From positions 1-40,727 of the forward strand of contig JAPULZ010000113.1 of NCBI GenBank assembly GCA_027294455.1: 40,727 nucleotides of DNA, in the 5' to 3' direction. Shown one piece after another: positions 15,638 through 24,938 of the stretch. The notes beneath the pieces were generated by a model that was not told the origin of the DNA, made no database searches, and worked only from the letters and a program-made list of their open reading frames with translations. How positions within the stretch are numbered: the stretch's first letter is position 1; every line of letters starts with the position of its first letter. The translations under genes and the position numbers were made by a program. The stretch is from Gemmatimonadota bacterium. GTDB lineage: Bacteria > Gemmatimonadota > Gemmatimonadetes > Gemmatimonadales > GWC2-71-9.

Positions 15638-18600
15638 GACGGGCCCCCTACCTCGGATTCCAGACGGAACAACACGGCGGTCCCCTTCCCCAGTTCGCTT
15701 TCCGCTTCGACAGTCCCTCCCCACGACTCCACCAGGCGCTTGCAGATCGCCAACCCCAAGCCCGTACCACTCGTCGTCGTGGAGAACTTGGGCTCGAAGA
15801 CACGCGGCAGGTCATCGGCCGGAATACCCGAGCCGTTGTCGCGCACCGTGAAGCACACGCGGCTATCCGCACAACGCTCGACGGTAATACTCACGTCGCT
15901 GGCCCCGGCGCCGCGCGCGTTTTCCACCAGATTGATCAACACCTCTTTCAGTTCGTCCTTGCGCACCTTGCCCACGACGGCGTCGTCGGCGTGCACCGAC
16001 ACGTTCGTGCCGCTCCCCATCGTGTAGAGGGCCGCCGTTTCCCGCACGACGCCGGACACATCGACCAACGCCAGCGGCTCGGCCTCGGCCGGCGGCGCGC
16101 CGAATCGGGAGAACGCCCGGGCGATCGCGTCGAGACGCTCGATCTCCGCCAGGATCTGCCGCGACGTTTTCTCCAGGGTTGCGTCGAAATCCCCACGTTT
16201 GTCGCGGCGGCTGCGTTGCAGATGTTGCACGCCGAGGCGAATCGGCGTCAAGGGATTCTTGATTTCATGCGCCACCTGGCGCGCCATCTCTCCCCACGCC
16301 AGCACGCGTTCCGCCTGCGCGAGCTCCGTCGCGTCGTCCAAGGCCAGCACGCAGCCGCCCTCCTCGGCGGTGAGGACGGCCACCTGCGCCCGAATGCGCT
16401 TGTCTCCCACCGTGAACTCGCGGGCGTCCATCTCGCGCTTGCTGTTCAGGAAGACGCGCACCCACACCCAGAACGCCGACCACTCCGGCCCCGTTTGGTG
16501 ATCGACGGGCTCGTACGGTGACGGGTCAACGCCAAGCAAATGGACCGCCCGCGGGTTCGCGGTGGTGACGCGCAGCTCGCCGCCCAGGGCGACCACCCCG
16601 GTGGCCACGTTGCGCAGCACGGCGCCAGTGAAGCTCACCGCCTTTTCCAACGCCTCCTGGTGCGAGGCGACGTCCGCCGCCATCTGTTCGAACGCGTTGG
16701 CCACCGGGACGAACTCCGCCGGCATGTCGGGATCGAAGGGCACCATCTTCTTGCCCATCCCCACCGCGGTGGCTGCGTCGCTCAACGCCTGGACCGGTTT
16801 GGCCAGCTCCCGGCCGGCCGTGTTGGCGAGCCCCGACGCGGCTCCGAAGCCGATCAGGATGACCAGCAACAACCCGAACAGAATGTCCTGTTGGTTGTGG
16901 GTGAGCCGCTCGTCGTCGGCCAGGCGGGGCGCAGCCAGTACCAGGGAGTGGTCGTTGAACCGCGCCGTGGGCAGCGCGCGATACCCCACTCGCGTGCCGC
17001 GGCCGCCGATGTCCCGGTCCGCGGTCGCCTGTTGGCTCGGCCCACCGCGCAACACGACCTCGCGATACACGGCCGGCGGAAGATAGGGCTCGATGAGCCC
17101 GAGCTCGGCCAGCACGCGGGCGCTCGAGTGCAGCAGTCGCCCGTCCTCGTACAGCATCAGCTCCGCGTCGAGTTGACTGGCGAGCTGATCCAGCCGGCGG
17201 CCGCTGCGCACGCCCATGATCGCCAGATCCACCCCGGCGCCGGCTGCATCGCGCAGGGTCTGGCTGATCCCCAGATCGCGCGTGGTGCGAAACTCCACGG
17301 TCAACCGGGCGACGCTCCAGGCGGCGAACACCACGGTGGGCACGAAGAAGAAACCCGCCAACCCGATGGTCAGCCGCGCCCGGTAGGACACCCCCTTCGC
17401 AAACCGCACGAGCGCCAGGGGGTCCACGTTGAGGCGCCCCTGGATGATTTCGCCGAGGGACCAGAACAATGCCGCCACGAACGCGCCCAGCAGCACCAGC
17501 AACATGCCCCGCACCATCAGATCCACCGTACCTCCGAGGGCCAGTTCCACTTGCACGTTGCGGCGACCCTCGGGAAATTCGAGCGACCGTTCGCCCACGA
17601 CGAAACTGCCGCGGCGCTGCCACGCCAATCGCTCCACCGTCTGTCCACTCAGGACCCGGTCGGAGATGGTCATGTCATAGGGAAAGATCGACCCTTCGCC
17701 GCGGAGGAAGCGGGCCACTCGATTGGGCTCGACTGCCCGCGACCTCGGACCCACCGCCGCGGTGACCACTACGCCGCTCGGAAACGGCACCGCCACCAGA
17801 TGGTGCAGGCCCGGCACCAAGGTGAGTTCCTCGAAGATCGGCGCATCGCGGCCTACGGCCGTCAGGGCGCTGGACATGATGAGCCGTCTCGGTACCTGCA
17901 GCGCCGCCAGGTCGAGCCGGGCTAGCTCGTCGCCGGAGCGGCTCCAGGCGGACAGGGTCGCGGGATAATCGTCCCGGCTCAACGTCGAGCGTTGCCAGCG
18001 GGCGTACAACCCGGCGGCCGTGACCGGCGGGCCGTTCCCGCGCAGGTCGCTGGCAAAAGTCTCCAGCGCGCTCATGGCCACCGGGTCCGCTCGATCGGCG
18101 AGCCGCTGGACGTCGCGCCCCGCATTGAGCAGCAGGCCGTCGTTCACGGCGCCCCAGATGAGCAGCACCCCCGCCGCCCCCGCCACGGTCGCCGATGAAA
18201 AGATAGTGCGGGCCCGGCGCCCCGGTTGAATCGCAGAGAACAGCGCCGGCACCCACATGAGGGAGTACCACATGGGCCAGCCGATGCCGGGCCGCCAGAT
18301 GAGAAACCCGAGGAGCGCCATGAGGAACGACCACCCACCGGCCACCCACGTGGTCCACCACCGATACCGGCTGGCTCCCGACCACCGCAACAGCAGGCCG
18401 GCCGCCACCAGGGTCACCGTCCCCACCAGCGACATCATGACGGCCCAGCTGAGCCAGGTGCCCCTCGAGATACCGGCCTCCGGCACCGCGATCCCACCGG
18501 CCAGAACCTGCAACCCGAACGGTGCCGCGACCACCAGTCCCACGGCCGGAATCCACGCCCACCGGAGGGTTCGCCGCCGCCAGGCAACCGCCGCCAACGC

Positions 18601-19665
18601 GAGGCCGACACCTGAGATGGCGAGGAGGTCGCCCGCCGACGAGCTGAACGGGCCCAGGCGGGACAGGAAATAGGTCCGCGAGGAGAACACGGCTTCGAGC
18701 CAGAGTCGCGATCCGAACGGCGTCAGGATCAGCAGCGCCGCCCAACCGACGAGGGTCACCAACCGGAGGCCCGGTCCCGAGACGACGAACAGGACCACCA
18801 ACGACATCGCCGTCGCCACGGCCACCCGCCGTCCTCCACGCTCCAGCACCGTGAGCTTGAGCGTGCCCTGGGCCGGCGGGACGGCCCGAACGCTGAACAG
18901 GGTGTCCGGATACTCGTCGACTCCGGGATCGCACTCGGGTTCGCAGTAATGAAAGACATCGTCCCGGTCCGACGACGCGCCCGGCGCCAGGAACGCGAGC
19001 TCCGCTCCGGTGGCCCGGGCGAACCGCGAGGCAACCGTAGCATCTCGGTCGGGCACGGCGCTGTCGGCCGCGAGAACCAGCTGGGCCACCGCAGTCCGGC
19101 CGTCCTTGGTCCGCTCCGCTTCCAGCACGACGTAAAACAGGGCGATCCGGGCCCGGAGGCCGCTCCCGGCCGGCTCCGTCGGGAGCCTGAGCCTGCCTGC
19201 CCACACCAGCGCCTCGCCTGATGCGTCGAACACGGCTACGCCGCGCTCCGGGCTCCGGGCCGCGAAGCCGCCTTCCAGCCGCCGAAACGTTTCCTCGCGG
19301 GATCCCGTCTCCAGGGCCGCCGCTCGATCCGCCAGGGCACGCACCGTGACCACGGCGTCGGACAAGGTGGACTCGAGCTGCCGGCTGGCCCGGAGCAGGA
19401 GCGACTCCCGGACGTCTTCCCACCGGTTCTCAATGGCGGCCACCTGCCACGTGGTGTGGAGGGCCGCCGCCGACGCCGCCAGGACCAGCACCGAGACCGC
19501 GACGTTGGCCGGGAACCCGGTCCGGGCCGCCAACACGATGGCGCCCATGGCCAGGATCGCCGCCCCGACCCCCCAGGCGCTTTCCGGACGCCGGAACCAG
19601 AAGCCTAGAAGGACCATCGCCGCGACGACCCACGCTTCCCACCGGGCGAAGGGGTGCTCGTTCAA
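15634..19665 (-). CDS. Very large multi-sensor histidine kinase (NtrY-like catalytic end)
   Basis: A 1343-residue membrane sensor kinase with a TTG start at 19665, forced by an in-frame TGA five codons upstream. Three N-terminal helices (about 10-70) precede an extracytoplasmic region (about 75-280), then about seven helices (280-510), a second outside region (510-715), two helices (about 718-790), a third outside region (795-925), one helix (927-948), a HAMP domain, a PAS domain (about 1008-1110) and the kinase core. The phospho-accepting histidine is H1133 in VAHEIKNPLTPIRL; N1249 in NLVENARGAG, DNGSGIP (1276-1282), FEPKFSTT and GTGLGLAI complete the ATPase. No response regulator is adjacent. 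The HEIKNPLTPIRL box resembles NtrY; the signal is unknown. Confidence 0.88.
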   Translation of the reverse strand: MNEHPFARWEAWVVAAMVLLGFWFRRPESAWGVGAAILAMGAIVLAARTGFPANVAVSVLVLAASAAALHTTWQVAAIENRWEDVRESLLLRASRQLESTLSDAVVTVRALADRAAALETGSREETFRRLEGGFAARSPERGVAVFDASGEALVWAGRLRLPTEPAGSGLRARIALFYVVLEAERTKDGRTAVAQLVLAADSAVPDRDATVASRFARATGAELAFLAPGASSDRDDVFHYCEPECDPGVDEYPDTLFSVRAVPPAQGTLKLTVLERGGRRVAVATAMSLVVLFVVSGPGLRLVTLVGWAALLILTPFGSRLWLEAVFSSRTYFLSRLGPFSSSAGDLLAISGVGLALAAVAWRRRTLRWAWIPAVGLVVAAPFGLQVLAGGIAVPEAGISRGTWLSWAVMMSLVGTVTLVAAGLLLRWSGASRYRWWTTWVAGGWSFLMALLGFLIWRPGIGWPMWYSLMWVPALFSAIQPGRRARTIFSSATVAGAAGVLLIWGAVNDGLLLNAGRDVQRLADRADPVAMSALETFASDLRGNGPPVTAAGLYARWQRSTLSRDDYPATLSAWSRSGDELARLDLAALQVPRRLIMSSALTAVGRDAPIFEELTLVPGLHHLVAVPFPSGVVVTAAVGPRSRAVEPNRVARFLRGEGSIFPYDMTISDRVLSGQTVERLAWQRRGSFVVGERSLEFPEGRRNVQVELALGGTVDLMVRGMLLVLLGAFVAALFWSLGEIIQGRLNVDPLALVRFAKGVSYRARLTIGLAGFFFVPTVVFAAWSVARLTVEFRTTRDLGISQTLRDAAGAGVDLAIMGVRSGRRLDQLASQLDAELMLYEDGRLLHSSARVLAELGLIEPYLPPAVYREVVLRGGPSQQATADRDIGGRGTRVGYRALPTARFNDHSLVLAAPRLADDERLTHNQQDILFGLLLVILIGFGAASGLANTAGRELAKPVQALSDAATAVGMGKKMVPFDPDMPAEFVPVANAFEQMAADVASHQEALEKAVSFTGAVLRNVATGVVALGGELRVTTANPRAVHLLGVDPSPYEPVDHQTGPEWSAFWVWVRVFLNSKREMDAREFTVGDKRIRAQVAVLTAEEGGCVLALDDATELAQAERVLAWGEMARQVAHEIKNPLTPIRLGVQHLQRSRRDKRGDFDATLEKTSRQILAEIERLDAIARAFSRFGAPPAEAEPLALVDVSGVVRETAALYTMGSGTNVSVHADDAVVGKVRKDELKEVLINLVENARGAGASDVSITVERCADSRVCFTVRDNGSGIPADDLPRVFEPKFSTTTSGTGLGLAICKRLVESWGGTVEAESELGKGTAVLFRLESEVGGPS

Positions 19666-19745
19666 GGGCCGCTTATCGAGTCATCCGAGGAAACAACGCG
19701 TCATTCCTGTAATATGATGAGGTGTATCTTCATATTGATCTGATC

Positions 19746-20519
19746 ATGCGCAACCGCAGAACCTCGCCCGGCCTCACCTTGCGGCTCCCACACCGTGGGA
19801 TACTGCTCCCCATGGCCTGCCTGCTGATTCCAGGACCCCTCGCCGCCCAAGGCCGCATCATCGACGAGGGGGTGCTCCGCGTGAGGATCGGCCGGGCCGA
19901 AGTGGCCAGGGAGGAATTTTCCATCACCCAGGGCGGCTCCTTCGACGGCCGCCTCGGGTATCGTATCACCGCTACCGCGTTTTACCCGCCCCGGAGGACG
20001 AGGGTCGTGATCGCGCCTGCCGTGGACATCGGCGCCGATTCCCAGCCCAGGCTGGTGGAGTTCGAGGCCCGGACCGCCGATGCCGTCCGGACCATCGCCC
20101 AGATCGGCCCCGGGCGGCTGACCATCCGCCGCTTCTGGCGGGGGGGCGAGAATTTCATCGAGTACCGCAGCTCCTCCAGGGTACTCGTGGTGGACGACTC
20201 CGTGTTCGCCCTCTATGCCATCCCGCCGGGCCTGACCCCCGGCGACGTGCTCCTCGTGGCCCCCCGCACCGAGGTCCGCCTGGAAGCTCGACTGGACAAC
20301 CTGGGCCACGGAGAAACCGTGGTGGATGGCCGCCGGTACTCCCTGCTGCATCTGGTGCTCACCGCCGGGACCGACACCCGCCACCTCTGGTACGACGACG
20401 ACGGGCGATTGATGAAGGTGGAGATCCCGAGCCGGGGGCTCTCCGCCGAGCGGGTCGCCAGCGGCAGGGGGACGCCGGGCGAGGCCGATGGGCAAGAGCG
20501 GGATCCTCCCCTCCCATAA
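19746..20519 (+). CDS. Secreted protein of unknown function
   Basis: A 257-residue protein from ATG 19746; a GTG at 19722 gives an alternative start eight codons earlier. The N-terminus has several arginines followed by a hydrophobic core ending PGPLAAQ, a good signal peptide. The mature protein is predominantly beta: alternating strands such as GVLRVRIGRAEVAREEFSI, YRITATAFYPP, and a late HLWYDDDGRLMKVEIP that resembles DUF3108/LolA-like envelope proteins. I cannot assign a family or function. It is divergent from the histidine kinase, with only 56-80 bases between starts, so the two could share control. TAATAT (19710-19715) and CATATT (19730-19735) are candidate -10 elements close to the two starts. 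Confidence 0.7.
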   Translation: MRNRRTSPGLTLRLPHRGILLPMACLLIPGPLAAQGRIIDEGVLRVRIGRAEVAREEFSITQGGSFDGRLGYRITATAFYPPRRTRVVIAPAVDIGADSQPRLVEFEARTADAVRTIAQIGPGRLTIRRFWRGGENFIEYRSSSRVLVVDDSVFALYAIPPGLTPGDVLLVAPRTEVRLEARLDNLGHGETVVDGRRYSLLHLVLTAGTDTRHLWYDDDGRLMKVEIPSRGLSAERVASGRGTPGEADGQERDPPLP

Positions 20520-20839
20520 TCGAACACCAATCCGGGTAGCCAAGCCTGGACCAATCAAGGTAAACCTTTACCAAATAACAACTTAGAGAAAAACGGGTGG
20601 TGGCACGGTGCCTGCGTTGCTCGGTCGCGCCATGTCCGGGCGGACGGGCAGGTGGCACCGCGGCCGCCAGACCCGAGAAACGCCCACGCCGAGAAACCGA
20701 CCGTTCGCGCTAAGCAAGCGGCCGGTCACCTCTAGATCCTTATACCACAAGGGATTAGGATTATCTCGCCGCGTCGCAAGGTGAAACTTTGGCACCGGCG
20801 TCGCGTACAAATGAGCAAGCGGACGCTCGAGGAAACACC
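20520..20839. other. Intergenic region upstream of tolC-like gene
   Basis: About 320 bases without a credible gene. It holds partly self-complementary GC-rich stretches: GGTGCCTGC near 20607 faces GCAGGTGGCACC near 20649, and ACCGACCG near 20697 faces CGGCCGGT near 20720. These could end the preceding transcript or form a leader structure. The tolC-like gene probably has its promoter near 20740-20800, but I cannot place it convincingly. Confidence 0.4.
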
Positions 20840-22351
20840 ATGAAAACACGTGTACTCTCCCTGCTTGGACTCTTGGCTGTCGGCACCGTGGGCGCCACCG
20901 CTCAGGGCCGGCTTCCGTCCATCCCCCAGACGCTGTCGTTGCAGGACGCGCTGGAGCTGTCCGAGATTTACAGCCCCATTTATGCGCAGACGTTGAACGA
21001 CCGCGGGCCCGCGGCGTGGGGCGTGCGAAACGCCTACGGCTCGTTCCTTCCGACCCTCAACGTCAGTTCCAACGCCACGTACTCGGGGGCCGGTACTCAG
21101 CGCTTCCTGACGACGAATTTCGTGCAGCCGTCGGCCACCATCGGCTCGAGCTATTCGCTCACGCTCAACTGGACACTGAACGGCAACACGCTGCTGCAAC
21201 CGGGCGTCCAGAAGGCCGCGCTGAGTGCCACGGATGCGTCCATCGACGCCGCCCGGATGACCCTGCGGAGCGCGGTGGTCCAGCAATACGTCGCCGTCCT
21301 CGAAGCGGAAGCGCAAGTCGCATTGCAGGAACGCCAGGTGGCACGCAACATCGAGAACCTGCGCCTCGCCCAGGCCCGTCACGACGTGGGCCAGACCACC
21401 ATGATCGACGTGCGGCAGGCGGAAGTCACCAAGGGCCAGTCCGACGTGGCACTGCTGGTCGCCGAGCATCTGGTGCTGGTCAACAAGCTCACCCTCTTCC
21501 AGAGCATGGGGATCCCCGCACCGGCAGATCCGATGGTGGTCACGCTGTCCGACTCGTTTCCCATCATCGAGCCACACTGGTCGCTGGATGAACTGCTGGC
21601 GGATGCCGAGGCCTACAACCCCGACATGAACAACCTGCGGGCGCAGCAGACCTCGGCGGAGTGGAATGAGCGCTCGGTCAAGTCACAGTGGTTGCCTTCG
21701 CTGAACTTCATAGCCAATTGGTCGGGTTTCACCCAGCAATTCACCAACGGGGAATTCTTGGTCACATCGGCCCGATCCCAGTCGGTGGCGAACATCGGGG
21801 GGTGCCAGGAATCGAACGTGATCAACCAGGACTTGAATTCACGACTCGGTCTCGACCGTCCGATCGTGGGGGACTGCAACGCGCAGTTCGGCATCACACC
21901 GGCCGACGAGAACGCCATCCGGGCGAGCAACTCGGTCTTCCCGTTCAATTTTTTCAATCAACCGTTCTTCCTCCGGGCGACCGTCAGCCTGCCCATCTTC
22001 GATCAATTCAACCGCAACCTGCAGGTGAGCCGGGCGTCGGCCCAGGCCGAAGACATGAAGGAGCTGTCCCGGGCGCGGGAGTTGCAGGTCCGCACCGATG
22101 TGAGCCAGACGTTCTACGGGCTGCTCGCGGCGCACCGGGCCATCGAGATCCAGGAGAACAACCGGGTCGCGGCGCGGGAATCGACGCGGCTGGCCCGTGA
22201 GCGATACCGGGTGGGTGCGGGGACGTTCTTCGAGCTCCTCGACGCCCAGCTCGCGAACGAGCAGGCTGAAGCAGATTACATCACGGCGGTGTTCGCATAC
22301 CACCGGGCATTGGTGGGGCTCGAGGCCGCCGTTGGGAGGCCCCTCCGCTGA
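20840..22351 (+). CDS. TolC-family outer-membrane efflux protein
   Basis: A 503-residue protein started at ATG 20840, preceded by a GAGGA ribosome site; an in-frame start at 20789 would precede the signal peptide with unlikely sequence. After the signal peptide (cleavage near GATAQ) come SLQDALELSEIYSP and two long alpha-helical repeats characteristic of outer-membrane efflux proteins, e.g. ALEAEAQVALQERQVARNIENLRLAQARHDVGQ style helices and a second copy with RESTRLARERYRVGAGTFFELLDAQ. It forms the outer-membrane channel of a tripartite exporter. The adaptor and two permeases follow in order, 86 bases downstream, so the set is probably one transcript. Confidence 0.93.
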   Translation: MKTRVLSLLGLLAVGTVGATAQGRLPSIPQTLSLQDALELSEIYSPIYAQTLNDRGPAAWGVRNAYGSFLPTLNVSSNATYSGAGTQRFLTTNFVQPSATIGSSYSLTLNWTLNGNTLLQPGVQKAALSATDASIDAARMTLRSAVVQQYVAVLEAEAQVALQERQVARNIENLRLAQARHDVGQTTMIDVRQAEVTKGQSDVALLVAEHLVLVNKLTLFQSMGIPAPADPMVVTLSDSFPIIEPHWSLDELLADAEAYNPDMNNLRAQQTSAEWNERSVKSQWLPSLNFIANWSGFTQQFTNGEFLVTSARSQSVANIGGCQESNVINQDLNSRLGLDRPIVGDCNAQFGITPADENAIRASNSVFPFNFFNQPFFLRATVSLPIFDQFNRNLQVSRASAQAEDMKELSRARELQVRTDVSQTFYGLLAAHRAIEIQENNRVAARESTRLARERYRVGAGTFFELLDAQLANEQAEADYITAVFAYHRALVGLEAAVGRPLR

Positions 22352-22437
22352 TCTGACGTATCGCATGGCGAACTAGAGCGACCACGGCGGAGGCAAGATG
22401 GAGTACACGTAACCAACCGATTGGTGTATTTTTTGAC

Positions 22438-23667
22438 ATGGCAAGCCGTCGAAAGAAGTTCCTCATCCTCGCAGTCGTCGTCGTGGTGGTGGGCGCGATC
22501 ATCGCGACCAAAGTTGGTCAGGGAGACGTCGGCGTCTCGGTCCGAATCGATGTGGTCGAGCATCGGGACCTGGTCGCCTCCGTCACCGCCAATGGAAAGA
22601 TCGAGCCCGAGCGCTCCGTCGACATCGCGTCCGACATCACGGGCCGCATCGTGTACCTCCCGGTGGACGAGGGAGACGTGGTGCGGCGCGGCCAGGTGCT
22701 CCTCCGCATCGACCAGACCCAGTTCCAGGCGCAGGTCCAGCGTGCCGAAGCCGGCCTCGCCTCGGCACGGGCGTCGGCCATTCAGGCCAGGGCGAACCGG
22801 GACCAGGCCGCGCGTGCCCTCGATCGGGCGGTGGCCCTGGGCGACAACGTGACAGTGGAGGAACTCGAAACCGCCCAGACAAATTTCGCCGTGGCGGAGG
22901 CCATCGTGGAATCCCAGAGGCACCAGGTTGCTCAGTCGGAGGCCACTCTGCGGGAGGCCGAGGAGGAGCTCTCCAAGACCACCCTCGTCTCCCCGATGGA
23001 CGGCCAGATCACCAGGCTCGCAGTCGAGGAGGGCGAGGTCGCCCTGGCCAGCACGTTCTCCCGGGAGACCGGACTTCTCATGACCGTGAGCGACCTCTCC
23101 GTCATTCAGGTCAACGTGCAGGTGGACGAGACCGACGTGGTGCGCATCGCCGAGGGGGACTCCACGATCGTCACCATCGACGCATTCCCCGATACGACGT
23201 TCTCGGGACGGGTCACCAAGATCTCCCAGAGCGCGGTGGTGGCTGCCGCCAGCGGCGCGGGCGACCGCGCGGTGGACTACGACGTCGAGATCACGCTGGA
23301 CGATCCGCCGCCTGGCGTTCGTCCGGATCTCTCGGCCACCGCGGAGATCGTCACCGACACGCGGGACGACGTGTTGAGCATCCCGATCATCGCGCTGACG
23401 GTGCGGGAGCATCAGCCCTTGTCCACGGAGAACATGCCGCGGGACACGAGCAAGACGGAGACCGAAGGCGCCTTCGTCGTCATCGACGGCGTGGCGTACT
23501 TCCGGCCCGTGCGGGTCGGCATCGCCGGCGACGAACACTTCGAGGTACTCTCGGGACTCTCCCTCGGCGACTCCATCGTCGCCGGTCCCTATCAGACCAT
23601 TCGCACGCTGTCCGATAGCTCGCTCGTTCGGGAAACCGCAGCCGACGACGACAACGGCCGGCGATGA
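22438..23667 (+). CDS. HlyD/MacA-type periplasmic adaptor
   Basis: A 409-residue membrane fusion protein. A single transmembrane helix covers about residues 7-24. The lipoyl-like half-motifs are DIASDITGRIVYLPVDEGDVVRRGQ and, after a helical hairpin (about 95-180), TTLVSPMDGQITRLAVEEGEV. A beta-barrel domain and a membrane-proximal domain (GVRPDLSATAEIVTD) follow. It would bridge the TolC-like channel to the inner-membrane permeases. It starts 86 bases after the tolC-like stop and ends 32 bases before the first permease. Confidence 0.93.
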   Translation: MASRRKKFLILAVVVVVVGAIIATKVGQGDVGVSVRIDVVEHRDLVASVTANGKIEPERSVDIASDITGRIVYLPVDEGDVVRRGQVLLRIDQTQFQAQVQRAEAGLASARASAIQARANRDQAARALDRAVALGDNVTVEELETAQTNFAVAEAIVESQRHQVAQSEATLREAEEELSKTTLVSPMDGQITRLAVEEGEVALASTFSRETGLLMTVSDLSVIQVNVQVDETDVVRIAEGDSTIVTIDAFPDTTFSGRVTKISQSAVVAAASGAGDRAVDYDVEITLDDPPPGVRPDLSATAEIVTDTRDDVLSIPIIALTVREHQPLSTENMPRDTSKTETEGAFVVIDGVAYFRPVRVGIAGDEHFEVLSGLSLGDSIVAGPYQTIRTLSDSSLVRETAADDDNGRR

Positions 23668-23699
23668 GCAGCAGCAGCGCCGGGGCCGGGGTCTAGCTC

Positions 23700-24938
23700 G
23701 TGCCACTCCTGGAAGCCTTCCGCATCGCGTTCCAGATGATCTGGGCGCAGAAGCTGAAGAGCAGCTTTTCGGTGGTGGGCGTGTTCATCGGGGTCACCTT
23801 CCTCATCGCCGTCGTCACGATCGTGGAAGGCATGAACCAGTACATGACCGACCGCTTCGCCACGCTGCTCGGCGCGAACACGTTCCAGCTGCGCCGCTAC
23901 CCCGACTTCGAGGTGGGAGACACCTCACGGGAGCAGTGGCGGGAATGGCGCCGCCGGCCGCGGATCACCACTGCGGACGCCATCGCCGTCGCCGACGGCA
24001 TCCAGACTCGGGTTCTCACGGCGTGGGAATCCCAGAGCGGCGCCAACGTGGACTACCGCGGCCGGGTGGTGGAAGGTGTTCGCATCATCGGCGCCACCGA
24101 GCAGTACTTCGACATCCGGGAATGGAACATCGAAGAAGGACGGCCGTTTACGGCGCAAGAGGTACGGTTCGGCCGGCCTGTAGTGGTGATCGGCCGGGAG
24201 TTGGCCGACCGGATCTTCGAGGAGGTGGATCCCATCGGGCAGGAGCTCAGGATTCGCTCCCTTCCCTATCGTGTCATCGGCATCGTCGAGAGTCAGGGTA
24301 ACATCTTCGGGATCTCGCTGGACAAGTTCGTCGTGGCACCGGCGCTCTCTCCGGTCAAGCGGTTCGTGAATCCCCACAACGTGGTAGACATCCTCCTCGT
24401 CAAGGCCGAAACCGCAGCCGACATGCGGGCGGCGATGATAGAGGCCGAGGCGATCATGCGCAGTCGCCGCGCGTTGCGCCCCACACAGGAGAACAACTTC
24501 GCCCTCGAGACGGCGGAAGCCATTCTCGAGTTTTGGGGACGCATCAATCAAGTGATGGCATTGGCGCTTCCCGGCCTCGTCGGCATCTCTCTGGTCGTGG
24601 GCGGGATCGTGATCATGAACATCATGCTGATGTCGGTGTCGGAGCGAACCGCCGAGATCGGCATCCGCAAGGCGCTCGGGGCGAAGCGGCAAGACATTCG
24701 CCGGCAGTTCCTGGTCGAGTCCGCCACGCTTTCGGTGGCCGGTGCGGGACTGGGCATCGCCACCGGCCTCGGCGCGGCGGCTCTCATCGAAGCCGCGACG
24801 CCGCTGCCGGCCGCCATCGCCCCGTGGTCGCTCGTGGTCGGCGTCCTGTTGGGGGCCGGTGTGGGGATCATCGCCGGTTTGTATCCCGCCACTCGTGCGG
24901 CGAGGCTCGACCCCGTCGACGCCATGAGGCACGAGTAA
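23700..24938 (+). CDS. MacB/FtsX-type ABC transporter permease
   Basis: A 412-residue permease with GTG start at 23700. One transmembrane helix lies near residues 22-45 (VGVFIGVTFLIAVVTIVEG), followed by a large periplasmic MacB-PCD domain (about 46-280), then three helices in the FtsX domain from about 286. The FtsX signature SERTAEIGIRKALGAKRQDI sits between helices 2 and 3, and the protein ends AARLDPVDAMRHE, typical of the family. There is no ATP-binding domain. MacB-like permeases transmit ATPase movement to the adaptor and channel to expel periplasmic substrates. Its TAA overlaps the ATG of the second permease by one base. Confidence 0.93.
   Translation: MPLLEAFRIAFQMIWAQKLKSSFSVVGVFIGVTFLIAVVTIVEGMNQYMTDRFATLLGANTFQLRRYPDFEVGDTSREQWREWRRRPRITTADAIAVADGIQTRVLTAWESQSGANVDYRGRVVEGVRIIGATEQYFDIREWNIEEGRPFTAQEVRFGRPVVVIGRELADRIFEEVDPIGQELRIRSLPYRVIGIVESQGNIFGISLDKFVVAPALSPVKRFVNPHNVVDILLVKAETAADMRAAMIEAEAIMRSRRALRPTQENNFALETAEAILEFWGRINQVMALALPGLVGISLVVGGIVIMNIMLMSVSERTAEIGIRKALGAKRQDIRRQFLVESATLSVAGAGLGIATGLGAAALIEAATPLPAAIAPWSLVVGVLLGAGVGIIAGLYPATRAARLDPVDAMRHE

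Noticed and set aside
17675..19423. Alternative long frame inside the histidine kinase gene
   Set aside because: Same-strand shadow frame with Arg/Gly-rich composition; the kinase frame carries all recognised domains.
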